Origin: Rhizobium redzepovicii
GTDB lineage: Bacteria; Pseudomonadota; Alphaproteobacteria; Rhizobiales; Rhizobiaceae
Direction: 5' to 3'
Assembly (NCBI RefSeq): GCF_019793435.1
Contig: NZ_JAILYH010000005.1
Location: 295,043 to 359,042, forward strand
Length of the DNA: 64,000 nucleotides
The notes under the pieces are model-generated. The model made no database searches. It was not told the DNA's origin and saw only the letters and a list, made by a program, of their open reading frames with translations. Positions 9,338 to 19,829 of this stretch are shown in pieces. Numbering within the stretch: the first letter of the stretch is position 1; the number at the start of each line of letters is the position of its first letter. The position numbers and the translations under genes were made by a program.

Positions 9338-10448
9338 CCACGCATCGGACTTCGTCCTGCAGGCCGTAAGCTTCGACACTCTGGAAGGCTGGAAGGATGA
9401 CGATCCCTCCGGCCTTTTTGAGGTCATGCGGCGCTGCCGCCGCCAGATCAGCGATGTCAAACTCTACCGCACCGGATCGCTTGGCCTGAGCTCGGAAGAC
9501 CTGCTGCCGCTTCTGCACGCCGCCGAAGATTTCACGCCGTCATCGCCATCAGCGGCGCGCGCCTTTTTCGAGACGCATTGTCGGCCCTTCCTGATTCGCC
9601 GCAAGGATGGCAATCCCGGCTTCGTCACCGCCTTTTACGAACCTGATATCGAGGTGTCGGAGCGGCCGGACGAGGTTTTCCGTTTCCCTTTCTACCGGCG
9701 CCCGGACGATCTGATCGATCTCGACGATGCCAATCGCCCCGCCGATCTCGACAATTCCTATGCTTTCGGCCGCCTGCATGATGGCCGCATCGCTGCCTAT
9801 CCGGATCGCCGCGCCATCGACCAGGGTTTTCTCGAAGGCCGCGGTCTTGAAATCGCCTGGGCGAAGTCGAAAGTCGACGTCTTCTTTGTGCATGTGCAGG
9901 GCGCGGCCCGTTTGCGTTACGGCGATGGCCGCATCGGCCGCATCACCTATGCGGCGAAGGCCGGCCATCCTTTCTCGGCGGTCGGCAAGCTGCTGATCGA
10001 CCGAGGCGAGATCGCTCGCGCCGACGTCTCGATGCAGTCGATCCGCGCCTGGCTGGCGCGCAATCCCGAGTACGTAGACGAGGTGCTGTGGCATAACCGC
10101 TCCTATATCTTCTTCCGGGAGGCGCCCGTTGCCGATCCCGAGGCCGGTCCGGTCGCCGCCGCCAAGGTTCCGCTTTTGGCCGGACGCTCGCTTGCCGTCG
10201 ACCGGATGGTCCATACCTTCGGCTTTCCCTTCTTCATCCGCTCCGAAAGCCTCACCCATCTCGATGACGCCCGGCCCTTCCGCCGGCTGATGCTGGCGCT
10301 CGATACCGGCTCGGCGATCGTCGGGCCGGCGCGCGGCGATATCTTCACCGGCTCGGGGGATCTGGCCGGAGAAAGGGCCGGCACAGTTCGCAACGATGCC
10401 GATTTCGCCATCCTTATTCCCCAAGCTGCCGCCGGACGATTCGACTGA
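9330..10448 (+). CDS. mltA: Membrane-bound lytic murein transglycosylase A (MltA) homologue
   Basis: MltA cleaves peptidoglycan between MurNAc and GlcNAc, making 1,6-anhydro products. The 372-aa protein has the MltA barrel domain (FVTAFYEPDIEVS about 90; IAWAKSKVDVFFVHVQGAARL about 180-200) and the C-terminal 3D domain with the catalytic-Asp signature LMLALDTGSAIVGPARGDIF. Oddly, the start overlaps timA and the first 30 residues are polar, with no lipobox or signal peptide, unlike E. coli MltA; no ATG, GTG or TTG lies further upstream in frame before a stop. It overlaps smr (TGATG). Confidence 0.92.
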   Translation: MSDHASDFVLQAVSFDTLEGWKDDDPSGLFEVMRRCRRQISDVKLYRTGSLGLSSEDLLPLLHAAEDFTPSSPSAARAFFETHCRPFLIRRKDGNPGFVTAFYEPDIEVSERPDEVFRFPFYRRPDDLIDLDDANRPADLDNSYAFGRLHDGRIAAYPDRRAIDQGFLEGRGLEIAWAKSKVDVFFVHVQGAARLRYGDGRIGRITYAAKAGHPFSAVGKLLIDRGEIARADVSMQSIRAWLARNPEYVDEVLWHNRSYIFFREAPVADPEAGPVAAAKVPLLAGRSLAVDRMVHTFGFPFFIRSESLTHLDDARPFRRLMLALDTGSAIVGPARGDIFTGSGDLAGERAGTVRNDADFAILIPQAAAGRFD

Positions 10449-11017
10449 TGGCCAGGGATCGGAAACTCAGCGCGGACGAGAGGATCCTCTGGGGCAAGGT
10501 TGCCCGCAGCACAAGGCCGATGCCCGGTAAGGCGGGTGAATTGACCGAACTCGATGCTTTTCTTGTCGAAGCCGAAGCGGCGGCCGAACAGGAGAAGGCA
10601 GGAAAGCAGACATCCGCCGCACCTCTGTCGCCGCAGCACGCAGCACCCTCGGCGCCGAAACCGCCGACAGGCGTGCATCATCCACTGGAAAAGCCGGTCA
10701 AGCGCAAGATCGCCAAGGGCCGGCTGGCGCTCGAAGCGCGGATCGACCTGCATGGGCTGGTGCAGAGCGAGGCTCATGTCATCCTGCTCGATTTCCTGAT
10801 GCGCGCCCATGAGCGCGGCATGCGCCATGTCCTGGTCATCACCGGCAAAGGCAGCTCGATGGGCAGCGACGGCGCGCTGAAGCGGGCCGTGCCGCTTTGG
10901 TTCTCGAAGCCGGAATTCCGCTACCTGATCTCGTCTTATGAATCGGCCGCACAGCATCATGGCGGGGAGGGCGCTCTCTACATTCGCCTGTCGCGGCGGC
11001 ATGGGGAAAAGCCATGA
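10448..11017 (+). CDS. Smr/MutS2-type domain protein
   Basis: Smr domains are small nuclease or RNA/DNA-binding folds related to the C-terminus of MutS2. The 189-aa protein has a charged N-terminal half with a linker rich in Ala and Pro (about 55-75), then the Smr domain (about 95-185) with IDLHGLVQSEAH and VITGKGSS, both family signatures. It overlaps mltA upstream and the XRE gene downstream (ATGA), so three genes form a coupled unit. The substrate is unknown; a role in recombination or RNA cleavage is only by family analogy. Confidence 0.88.
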   Translation: MARDRKLSADERILWGKVARSTRPMPGKAGELTELDAFLVEAEAAAEQEKAGKQTSAAPLSPQHAAPSAPKPPTGVHHPLEKPVKRKIAKGRLALEARIDLHGLVQSEAHVILLDFLMRAHERGMRHVLVITGKGSSMGSDGALKRAVPLWFSKPEFRYLISSYESAAQHHGGEGALYIRLSRRHGEKP

Positions 11018-11391
11018 CCCCTTTCGGAGAGGCGATTCGCAAGCTGAGAGCGCGTAAGGGTGTCTCGCAGAAGGAGATGGCGGAAGCGCTGAATGTCTCT
11101 CCCGCCTATCTCTCGGCGCTCGAACATGGCAAGCGTGGTTTACCGACATTCGATCTGCTGCAGCGCATCGCCGGCTATTTCAACATCATCTGGGATGAGG
11201 CCGAGGAACTGTTTCTGCTCGCCCGCTCCTCCGACCCGCGCGTCGTCATCGACACATCAGGCCTGCCGCCGGAATATACCGAATTTGCCAACCGATTGGC
11301 GCGGCGGATCCGCAGCCTTGACAGCGCAGAGATAGGCCGGCTATCCGCTCTTCTCGAAAATGGCGTCAAAGGCGACGGAAAAGCGTCATAA
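11014..11391 (+). CDS. XRE family helix-turn-helix transcriptional regulator
   Basis: The 125-aa protein carries an N-terminal Cro/C1 helix-turn-helix at about residues 4-62 (GVSQKEMAEALNVSPAYLSALE), followed by a short C-terminal region with no ligand domain that I recognise. The start overlaps the smr stop (ATGA). gyrB follows after 136 bp. It could be an autoregulator or a regulator of gyrB or of the mltA-smr operon, but the sequence does not say which. A short inverted repeat (CCCCTG/CAGGGG, 11393-11418) follows its stop. Confidence 0.88.
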   Translation: MTPFGEAIRKLRARKGVSQKEMAEALNVSPAYLSALEHGKRGLPTFDLLQRIAGYFNIIWDEAEELFLLARSSDPRVVIDTSGLPPEYTEFANRLARRIRSLDSAEIGRLSALLENGVKGDGKAS

Positions 11392-13962
<2,571 letters not shown>

Positions 13963-13982
13963 TTGTTATTTTACCAAGCAGA

Positions 13983-14013
13983 AGCCGCGCCGTCTCTAGA
14001 TGGCGGGGCTTTT
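13983..14013 (+). terminator. gyrB terminator
   Basis: A GC-rich imperfect hairpin (AGCCGCGCCGTC ... GATGGCGGGGCT) followed by TTTTGCTTG, about 20 bp after the gyrB stop and just before the end of the convergent nitroreductase gene. Confidence 0.65.
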
Positions 14014-14028
14014 GCTTGTGAGGGGCGA

Positions 14029-14628
14029 TTAATCCGCGAGGAAACGGCCGTTGAACGCGATCTCGGCGAGCGGTTTGCGCTGACTGGGGAATTCGCGCGC
14101 CTGGTTGCGTTCGGAAAGAACGCTCTTGTCGGCCAGACGGCCGACGGCAACGCCGGCTTCCACCCGGTAACCCTCGGGAATGCCGAAGCTCTTCATGATT
14201 TCCTGGTGTTTGATGCCGCCCATGCCATGGGCGTAGAAACCAGAGAGGCGCGCTTGCAGCGACAGGTGGCCCCATGCCGCGCCAGCATCGAAGGAATGGG
14301 TGTAGCTGGGTTTCTCCTCGCCAGAACCGGCAACGCCGGTAAAGCTGCGCGACACGACAAAAATCAGCGCCGAGGCATTCCTGGCCCATTCCTGATTGGC
14401 ATCGACGAGCAATGCGACGAATTTCTCCCAATGTTCCGAACCCTTAAGCGCATAGATAAAACGCCAGGGCTGGTGATTGGACGAAGACGGCGCCCAATGG
14501 GCGGCATCGAGCAGGCTGAGCAGTTGGGCTTCCTCGATAATTTCGCCGGTGAAGGCGCGGGGTGACCAGCGGTCGAGAAACATCGGATCGATCGGATATT
14601 GGGATTCGCGGCTATTGCTCTTGGTCAT
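14029..14628 (-). CDS. Nitroreductase family FMN-dependent oxidoreductase
   Basis: The 199-aa protein belongs to the nitroreductase superfamily, which uses FMN and NAD(P)H to reduce nitroaromatics, quinones or other acceptors. FMN-binding signatures are RWSPRAFTGE (about 21-30), LLDAAHWAPSSSNHQPWRF (about 40-58) and GVAVGRL near the C-terminus. The physiological substrate is unknown. It is convergent with gyrB; the DUF2218 gene lies about 40 bp upstream on the same strand, so the two may be co-transcribed. Confidence 0.87.
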   Translation of the reverse strand: MTKSNSRESQYPIDPMFLDRWSPRAFTGEIIEEAQLLSLLDAAHWAPSSSNHQPWRFIYALKGSEHWEKFVALLVDANQEWARNASALIFVVSRSFTGVAGSGEEKPSYTHSFDAGAAWGHLSLQARLSGFYAHGMGGIKHQEIMKSFGIPEGYRVEAGVAVGRLADKSVLSERNQAREFPSQRKPLAEIAFNGRFLAD

Positions 14629-14668
14629 GCTTATTCCCTGAGGGCAGAAATTTGGATCGGGGTTCGTG

Positions 14669-14953
14669 TTAGTCGGTCCAGACGATGTCGAGTTCCTCGC
14701 GAAAGGCGAAGCGCTTCAGATGATCGTCGATGACACCCTGCATTCTTAGCTGTTGTTCGGGGTCGGCGACGGAAAGTATCATGGTCAGCGCCGCATCATC
14801 GGCGGTGAACGTCACCTCTGCCGTCTCGCTGAACGGCACGCGGCCCTTGTTCGGATCGAAATCGACGCTGAATTTGTGACTCCAGTGTTTGCAGAGCTGC
14901 TGTAGATAGCGGCTTGCATGTTCCGTGCGCACGACAGCCTGGGAGAGATGCAT
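14669..14953 (-). CDS. DUF2218 family protein
   Basis: The 94-aa protein matches DUF2218, a small family of unknown function often near iron or siderophore genes in other bacteria. Seen are VRTEHASRYLQQLCKHWSHKF and a C-terminal DDHLKRFAFREEL segment. ATG 14953 is chosen because GGAG lies seven bases upstream; an ATG at 14971 would add six residues. It has no signal peptide or membrane segment. It is divergent from the FAH-family gene across about 250 bp, which must hold both promoters. Confidence 0.75.
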   Translation of the reverse strand: MHLSQAVVRTEHASRYLQQLCKHWSHKFSVDFDPNKGRVPFSETAEVTFTADDAALTMILSVADPEQQLRMQGVIDDHLKRFAFREELDIVWTD

Positions 14954-15206
14954 TTTCGAACTCCACGTCATCTTCGGATCGGTTGGGAGTCATATTTCCT
15001 GCTTCATGGGCTTGGCAAGCGCAGCATCGTCGCAATTCGGGTGCACAGACTGTCTTCATAAAAGCGGTCTACGACATGCAAAACATCGCCGAAATCCGAC
15101 TAAATTCGAGGAAAGCCGTACCGCTTCGCGCCAAAGCCGTAATGACACCGGTGAATAATTCGTTCATAGGTGGCTGCAAATCCGTTTTCGATGAGGAGGA
15201 AATTCC

Positions 15207-16049
15207 ATGAAGCTGATGCGTGTTGGCCAAGCAGGCAATGAAAAACCCGCGCTTCTCGATGCCGATGGCAAGATCCGCGATCTCTCCGGTCATGTCGCCG
15301 ATATCGCCGGCGAGGCGATCACGCCGGCCGGTCTTGCGAAGATGGCGGCGATCGATCCGAAGAGCCTTCCGGAACTTATGCCCGGCCGTATTGGCGCCTG
15401 TGTCGCCGGCACTGGCAAATTCATCTGCATCGGCTTGAATTATTCGGATCATGCTGCCGAAACTGGCGCCACCGTTCCGCCCGAGCCGATCATCTTCATG
15501 AAAGCAACATCGGCAATCGTCGGGCCGAACGACGATGTCATCATTCCCCGCGGTTCGGAAAAGACCGATTGGGAAGTCGAACTTGGCGTCGTCATCGGCA
15601 AGACCGCAAAATATGTGACGGAAGCCGAAGCGCTGGATTATGTCGCCGGTTATTGCGTCTCCAACGACGTTTCCGAGCGCGCTTTCCAAACCGAGCGGTC
15701 CGGCCAGTGGACAAAGGGCAAATCCTGCGACACCTTTGGCCCGATCGGCCCATGGCTCGTGACCAAGGACGAAATCCCCGAACCGCAGAACCTCGGCATG
15801 TGGCTGACGGTCAACGGCCAGAAGATGCAGAACGGTTCGTCGAAGACCATGGTTTACGGGGTGGCTTTCCTGGTCTCCTACCTCAGTCAGTTCATGTCGC
15901 TGCATCCCGGCGACGTGATCTCGACCGGCACGCCTCCGGGTGTCGGCATGGGTCTCAAGCCGCCGCGTTTTCTCAAGGCTGGCGACGTGGTCGAGCTCGG
16001 CATCGAAGGTCTCGGCATACAGAAGCAGACTTTCGTAGCGGACCGTTAA
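15207..16049 (+). CDS. Fumarylacetoacetate hydrolase (FAH) family protein
   Basis: The 280-aa protein has the FAHD-type fold of C-C bond hydrolases and isomerases of ketoacids. The N-terminal domain spans about 1-65. The catalytic domain shows FICIGLNYSDHAAETG (about 71-86), the metal-binding acidic pair in EKTDWEVELGVVIGK, GYCVSNDVSERAFQ and STGTPPGVGMG. A strong Shine-Dalgarno (GAGGAGGAAA) precedes the ATG. Candidate activities include fumarylpyruvate or acylpyruvate hydrolase, or a 2-hydroxyhepta-2,4-diene-1,7-dioate isomerase-like reaction; the sequence does not settle it. No pathway genes adjoin. Confidence 0.88.
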   Translation: MKLMRVGQAGNEKPALLDADGKIRDLSGHVADIAGEAITPAGLAKMAAIDPKSLPELMPGRIGACVAGTGKFICIGLNYSDHAAETGATVPPEPIIFMKATSAIVGPNDDVIIPRGSEKTDWEVELGVVIGKTAKYVTEAEALDYVAGYCVSNDVSERAFQTERSGQWTKGKSCDTFGPIGPWLVTKDEIPEPQNLGMWLTVNGQKMQNGSSKTMVYGVAFLVSYLSQFMSLHPGDVISTGTPPGVGMGLKPPRFLKAGDVVELGIEGLGIQKQTFVADR

Positions 16050-16092
16050 CGACGCTTCCTGCTGAGAAACTTAAGTTTTCAGGGCGATTATG

Positions 16093-16122
16093 ATGCCGGG
16101 GATCAAATCTCCGGCATTTCTT
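16093..16122 (+). terminator. Terminator after the FAH-family gene
   Basis: A 7-bp stem ATGCCGG / CCGGCAT (16093-16099, 16111-16117) with a partly paired loop, followed by TTCTTG. It lies 44 bp past the stop. Confidence 0.55.
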
Positions 16123-16143
16123 GTGTGGGTCTGGTTCGTCCAT

Positions 16144-16156
16144 GTTGCTGTGCAAC
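16144..16156. promoter_or_regulatory. Palindrome GTTGC-TGT-GCAAC upstream of phaZ (PhaR-like operator)
   Basis: A perfect 5-bp inverted repeat with a 3-bp centre, containing TGC-N3-GCA. PhaR, the PHB-responsive repressor, is described as binding TGC-rich palindromes of this kind in Paracoccus. It sits about 95 bp upstream of the PHB depolymerase start, so PHB-linked control is a fair inference. Confidence 0.45.
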
Positions 16157-16250
16157 AAAAAACTGTTAGTCTGCGTTACGTGCCCGCGTAACGGAAAGAG
16201 TCGATGCCGCTCAATCGGCCTCATCTTTTCGATAGAGAAAGGTGGCGCCT

Positions 16251-17528
16251 TTGTTTTATCAGCTTTATGAATTGAACCATGCCGCCATGGCGCCGTTTCG
16301 CGCCGCGGCCGATATCATGCGATTTGCCTATGCCAATCCGCTGAACCCGTTTTCCCATACGCCGCTCGGCCGGACGATGGCGGCAAGCCTCGAAATGTTC
16401 GAACGCACGACGCGCCGTTACGGCAAGCCGGAATTCGGACTGAAGCAAACGACGATCGGCGATCGGATGGTTTCCGTCCGCGAAGAGATCGTCTGGTCGC
16501 GGCCCTTCTGCAATCTCCTGCATTTCGCACGCAATGTTCCAGCCGCCCGCGGCAACGATCCGCGCATTCTGATTGTTGCGCCGATGTCCGGCCATTATGC
16601 GACGCTGCTGCGCGGCACAGTGGAGGCGCTGCTGCCGAGTGCCGATGTCTACATCACCGACTGGATCGACGCCCGCATGGTGCCGATGACGGAAGGCACC
16701 TTCGATTTCGACGACTATGTCGATTACGTCATCGAGATGCTGCATTTCCTCGGTCACGACACACATGTCATCGCCGTTTGTCAGCCTTCCGTTCCGGTGC
16801 TGGCTGCGGCTGCGGTGATGGAGGAAGCCAATGATCCGCTGTCGCCGGCGTCGATGACGCTGATGGGCGGCCCGATCGATACGCGCATCAACCCGACGGC
16901 GGTCAACAAGCTCGCCCAGGAGCGGTCGCTTCAGTGGTTCTCCGACAATGTCATCATGAACGTGCCCTGGCCGCAACCGGGCTTCATGCGCCCGGTCTAT
17001 CCGGGATTCCTGCAGCTTTCGGGATTCATGTCGATGAATCTCGACCGACACCTCGTCGCGCACAAGGAATTCTTCATGCATCTCGTGAAGAACGACGGCG
17101 AACCGGAAAAGCATCGCGATTTCTACGACGAATATCTCGCCGTCATGGATCTGACCGCCGAATTCTACCTGCAGACGGTCGAGGAGGTCTTCATCAAGCA
17201 TTCCCTGCCGAAGGGCGAATTGATGCATCGCGGCAAACGCGTCGATCCGGCAGCGATCCGCAAAGTGGCGCTTCTGACCGTCGAAGGTGAGAATGACGAT
17301 ATATCGGGGGTCGGCCAGACCAAGGCGGCGCAGACCATCTGCGTCAACATTCCCGAAGATATGCGCATGCATTACCTGCAGCCGGATGTCGGCCATTATG
17401 GTGTTTTCAACGGCTCGCGGTTCCGCCGCGAGATCGCGCCGCGTATCCTCGATTTCGTCCGCCAGCATTCCCGTTCTGCCGTGAAGCCTCCGGTTCCGCG
17501 TGTCATCAAGGGCGGGCGGACAGCCTAA
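16251..17528 (+). CDS. phaZ: Intracellular polyhydroxybutyrate depolymerase
   Basis: PhaZ hydrolyses stored amorphous PHB granules in the cytoplasm, returning 3-hydroxybutyrate. The start TTG at 16251 (FYQLYELNH follows) is chosen because GAGAAAGG ends eight bases upstream; the GTG at 16242 overlaps that site. The protein is 425 aa. Instead of a Ser lipase box it has VIAVCQPSVPVLAAAAVM, matching the catalytic Cys of Ralstonia-type PhaZ; the Asp lies in the EGENDDISG region and the His in DVGHYGVFNG. There is no signal peptide. A PhaR-like palindrome lies upstream. Confidence 0.92.
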   Translation: MFYQLYELNHAAMAPFRAAADIMRFAYANPLNPFSHTPLGRTMAASLEMFERTTRRYGKPEFGLKQTTIGDRMVSVREEIVWSRPFCNLLHFARNVPAARGNDPRILIVAPMSGHYATLLRGTVEALLPSADVYITDWIDARMVPMTEGTFDFDDYVDYVIEMLHFLGHDTHVIAVCQPSVPVLAAAAVMEEANDPLSPASMTLMGGPIDTRINPTAVNKLAQERSLQWFSDNVIMNVPWPQPGFMRPVYPGFLQLSGFMSMNLDRHLVAHKEFFMHLVKNDGEPEKHRDFYDEYLAVMDLTAEFYLQTVEEVFIKHSLPKGELMHRGKRVDPAAIRKVALLTVEGENDDISGVGQTKAAQTICVNIPEDMRMHYLQPDVGHYGVFNGSRFRREIAPRILDFVRQHSRSAVKPPVPRVIKGGRTA

Positions 17529-17597
17529 ATCAGGCATGGCTGAATTAGCAAAATGGATTCAAGGCCTTGTCCGATTTCACGGGCAATCGTCTTGAAG

Positions 17598-17617
17598 GTG
17601 GTTATTGCGGTAACCAC
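17598..17617. promoter_or_regulatory. Inverted repeat GTGGTTA-N6-TAACCAC upstream of the DUF2852 gene
   Basis: A perfect 7-bp inverted repeat with a 6-bp centre, 57 bp upstream of the DUF2852 start, inside the 145-bp gap after phaZ. The size and place fit an operator. It is not followed by a T-run, so it is not an obvious terminator. Confidence 0.4.
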
Positions 17618-17673
17618 ATCGATTTCAGCGTTCGGTATCCTGCCGGACGTGGAAAGCGAGGGATACCCGCACG

Positions 17674-18108
17674 ATGAACCAGTCAGCATTGCTTCGACCG
17701 GATTGGACTCCGGCTACCATTGCCCTGATGATTCTCGGCTTCATGGTTTTCTGGCCTCTGGGTCTTGCCATGCTTGCCTACATCATCTTCGGCGACCGTC
17801 TGCGCGGCTTCAAGCGTGACGTCAACCAGGCGACCGATGGCTTCTTTGCCTCCTGCCGCCGCTCGAACGGCCGTCACCGCCCGCATTTCTCGACCGGCAA
17901 CGTCGCCTTCGACGACTGGCGCAAGGCCGAGATCGACCGGATCGAGGAAGAGCGCCGCAAGCTCGATGAAATGCGCGAGGAATTCGACGCCTACATGCGC
18001 GAACTTCGCCGCGCCAAGGACCAGGAAGAGTTCGATCGCTTCATGCGTGACCGCAAGAACGCCAAGCGTGACGACAATGGCCCGGTCGCCGAATACCAGA
18101 CGCCTTGA
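17674..18108 (+). CDS. DUF2852 family membrane protein
   Basis: The 144-aa protein has one strong membrane segment (IALMILGFMVFWPLGLAMLA, about 16-38), a basic linker, and a long charged coiled-coil helix (about 85-130, rich in Glu, Arg and Lys). This matches DUF2852, found mainly in alphaproteobacteria and of unknown function. A likely topology is an N-terminal anchor with a cytoplasmic coiled coil. It is a single gene with its own terminator and an operator-like palindrome upstream. Confidence 0.8.
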   Translation: MNQSALLRPDWTPATIALMILGFMVFWPLGLAMLAYIIFGDRLRGFKRDVNQATDGFFASCRRSNGRHRPHFSTGNVAFDDWRKAEIDRIEEERRKLDEMREEFDAYMRELRRAKDQEEFDRFMRDRKNAKRDDNGPVAEYQTP

Positions 18109-18130
18109 AGGCCTGAGCGCTGAATTGATG

Positions 18131-18156
18131 ACCGGCATCTTCCGATGCCGGTTTTT
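18131..18156 (+). terminator. Rho-independent terminator after the DUF2852 gene
   Basis: A perfect 9-bp stem ACCGGCATC / GATGCCGGT with a 4-nt loop followed by TTTTCT. Confidence 0.85.
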
Positions 18157-18195
18157 CTATGTCCGCTCCCTCGGCGAATCGGATAGAAAACACCC

Positions 18196-18954
18196 ATGTT
18201 CTCGCTTCTGAAGACAAGGCCGAAAGCGCGGAAACCGGCGCCGCCCGAAACGCGGACGCTTGAGGTGGCCGGCCGGCTGATGCCGTTGACCATCAAGCAG
18301 CATGACCGGGCGACCCGCATCACCTTGCGCATCGAGCCGGGCGGCCGGGCCTTGAAGATGACAGTGCCGAAGGGTCTTGCGGCGCGCGAGGTCAATGCCT
18401 TTCTCGATCGGCACCAGGGTTGGCTGCTGACCAAACTTGCCAAGTTTTCGACCGATGCCGGCCTTCGCGACGGCGGCGAAATTCTTTTTCGCGGCGTTTC
18501 CCATCGCATCCAGCATACCGGCAGCTTGCGCGGGCTGACGGAGGCGGTTTCGATAGACGGCAGACCGGTGCTGCGCGTCAGCGGCATGGAGGAACATATC
18601 GGACGGCGCATCGCGGCCTTTCTCAAGAAGGAGGCGCGCGCAGAGCTGGTGAAGCTCGCGACGATGCATGCCGGAACGATCCGGGCGCCGATCCGCTCGA
18701 TCTCGATGAAGGACACGCGCAGCCGTTGGGGCTCGTGCTCGTCGGAGGGAAATTTGAGCTTTTCCTGGCGCATCGTTATGGCGCCGCCCTCGGTGATCGA
18801 TTATCTCGCCGCCCATGAGGTCGCCCATCTCAAGGAAATGAACCACGGCCCGCACTTCTGGGCGCTCTGCCGGAAGCTTTGCCCCGGGATGGACGAAGCG
18901 AAATCCTGGCTGAAGCGGCATGGCAGCCAGCTGCACGCCATTGATTTCGATTAG
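18196..18954 (+). CDS. YgjP-like zinc metallopeptidase (DUF45 family)
   Basis: The 252-aa protein has the family layout: an N-terminal beta-rich domain (about 20-110) and a C-terminal metallopeptidase domain with SRWGSCSSEGNLSFSWR and the zinc motif HEVAHLKEMNHGPHFW (HExxH plus a third His). The reaction and substrate are not established for these proteins. There is no signal peptide, so it is probably cytoplasmic. A rhizobial repeat element begins right after its stop. Confidence 0.86.
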   Translation: MFSLLKTRPKARKPAPPETRTLEVAGRLMPLTIKQHDRATRITLRIEPGGRALKMTVPKGLAAREVNAFLDRHQGWLLTKLAKFSTDAGLRDGGEILFRGVSHRIQHTGSLRGLTEAVSIDGRPVLRVSGMEEHIGRRIAAFLKKEARAELVKLATMHAGTIRAPIRSISMKDTRSRWGSCSSEGNLSFSWRIVMAPPSVIDYLAAHEVAHLKEMNHGPHFWALCRKLCPGMDEAKSWLKRHGSQLHAIDFD

Positions 18955-18956
18955 AG

Positions 18957-19083
18957 CATGTCGCGCAAAAGTGTGCAGCGGTTTTGCCAGGCAAGCGCTG
19001 AGCGCTTTTGCCGCAAACGACATGCGTAAAAACAAAGGGCTAAAGCGCGAGGAGCGAACCTGAAAGATCGCTAAGCGCTTTTG
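18957..19083 (+). repeat. Rhizobial palindromic intergenic repeat, copy 1
   Basis: Begins GCATGTCG and pairs with CGACATGC at 19018-19025, a perfect 8-bp inverted repeat enclosing a GC-rich second hairpin; then follows a conserved tail with ACAAAG, TAAAGCG and CTGAAAGATCG. The same units recur at 21915 and, more degenerate, at 38043, always in this orientation. This copy has an extra inner arm (about 18988-19012) that looks like a duplicated loop. It lies between the YgjP-like gene and trpF. It resembles the mosaic intergenic repeats of Rhizobium, but I cannot assign a named family. Confidence 0.75.
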
Positions 19084-19158
19084 CCGAAGGCCGCTCTAAA
19101 TACAGCTTTCCATGCAAATTGGCTCGACTCTTGCCGCGTTTCGTGTCACTTCGCTGCC

Positions 19159-19827
19159 ATGAGACCGGATATCAAGATCTGCGGCTTGACGACGCCTGAT
19201 GCTGTCGATCGCGCGCTGACGCGCGGCGCGACCCATATCGGTTTTATTTTCTTCGAAAAGAGCCCACGTTATATCGAGCCGGACTTGGCGGCAAAACTTG
19301 CCGAGCCCGCGCGTGGCAAAGCGAAGATCGTCGCCGTCGTCGTCGATCCCAGCAATGACGAACTGGACGAGATCGTCTCGCTGTTGAAGCCGGATATCCT
19401 GCAGCTCCACGGCAATGAGAGCCCCGAACATGTGCTGACCATAAAGGCGCTCTACGGTCTGCCGGTCATGAAGGTATTTTCGGTGCGCACCGCCGACGAT
19501 CTGAAACGCGTCGAGGCCTATATCGGCATCGCCGATCGTTTCCTCTTCGATGCAAAAGCGCCGAAGGGTTCCGAATTGCCGGGTGGTAACGGCATTTCCT
19601 TCGACTGGAGCCTTCTGAGCTGGCTCGACGGCAGCATCGACTACATGCTGTCAGGCGGTCTGAACAAGAACAATGTCGCTGATGCGCTGGCGAATACCAA
19701 GGCACGTGGTATCGACGTCTCCTCGGGCGTCGAAACTGCGCCTGGCGTGAAGAACGTCGCAATGATCGATGAATTTTTCGATGCGGTCGACGAGGCGGAT
19801 GCGCCTGTCATGGCCTCAGGGAGTTGA
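19159..19827 (+). CDS. trpF: Phosphoribosylanthranilate isomerase
   Basis: TrpF catalyses the Amadori rearrangement of phosphoribosylanthranilate in tryptophan synthesis. The start ATG 19159 ([11 protein letters not shown]) gives 222 aa. The catalytic Cys is in [12 protein letters not shown] (about 5-16), the general acid Asp in [18 protein letters not shown], and the phosphate-binding loop in [13 protein letters not shown] and [15 protein letters not shown]. It is the first gene of trpF-trpB-trpA-accD-folC, the usual alphaproteobacterial order. A repeat element lies upstream. Confidence 0.97.
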   Translation: MRPDIKICGLTTPDAVDRALTRGATHIGFIFFEKSPRYIEPDLAAKLAEPARGKAKIVAVVVDPSNDELDEIVSLLKPDILQLHGNESPEHVLTIKALYGLPVMKVFSVRTADDLKRVEAYIGIADRFLFDAKAPKGSELPGGNGISFDWSLLSWLDGSIDYMLSGGLNKNNVADALANTKARGIDVSSGVETAPGVKNVAMIDEFFDAVDEADAPVMASGS

Positions 19828-19829
19828 GA

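Noticed and set aside
16221..17537. 438-codon open frame antisense to phaZ
   Set aside because: His- and Arg-rich shadow of a confident gene.
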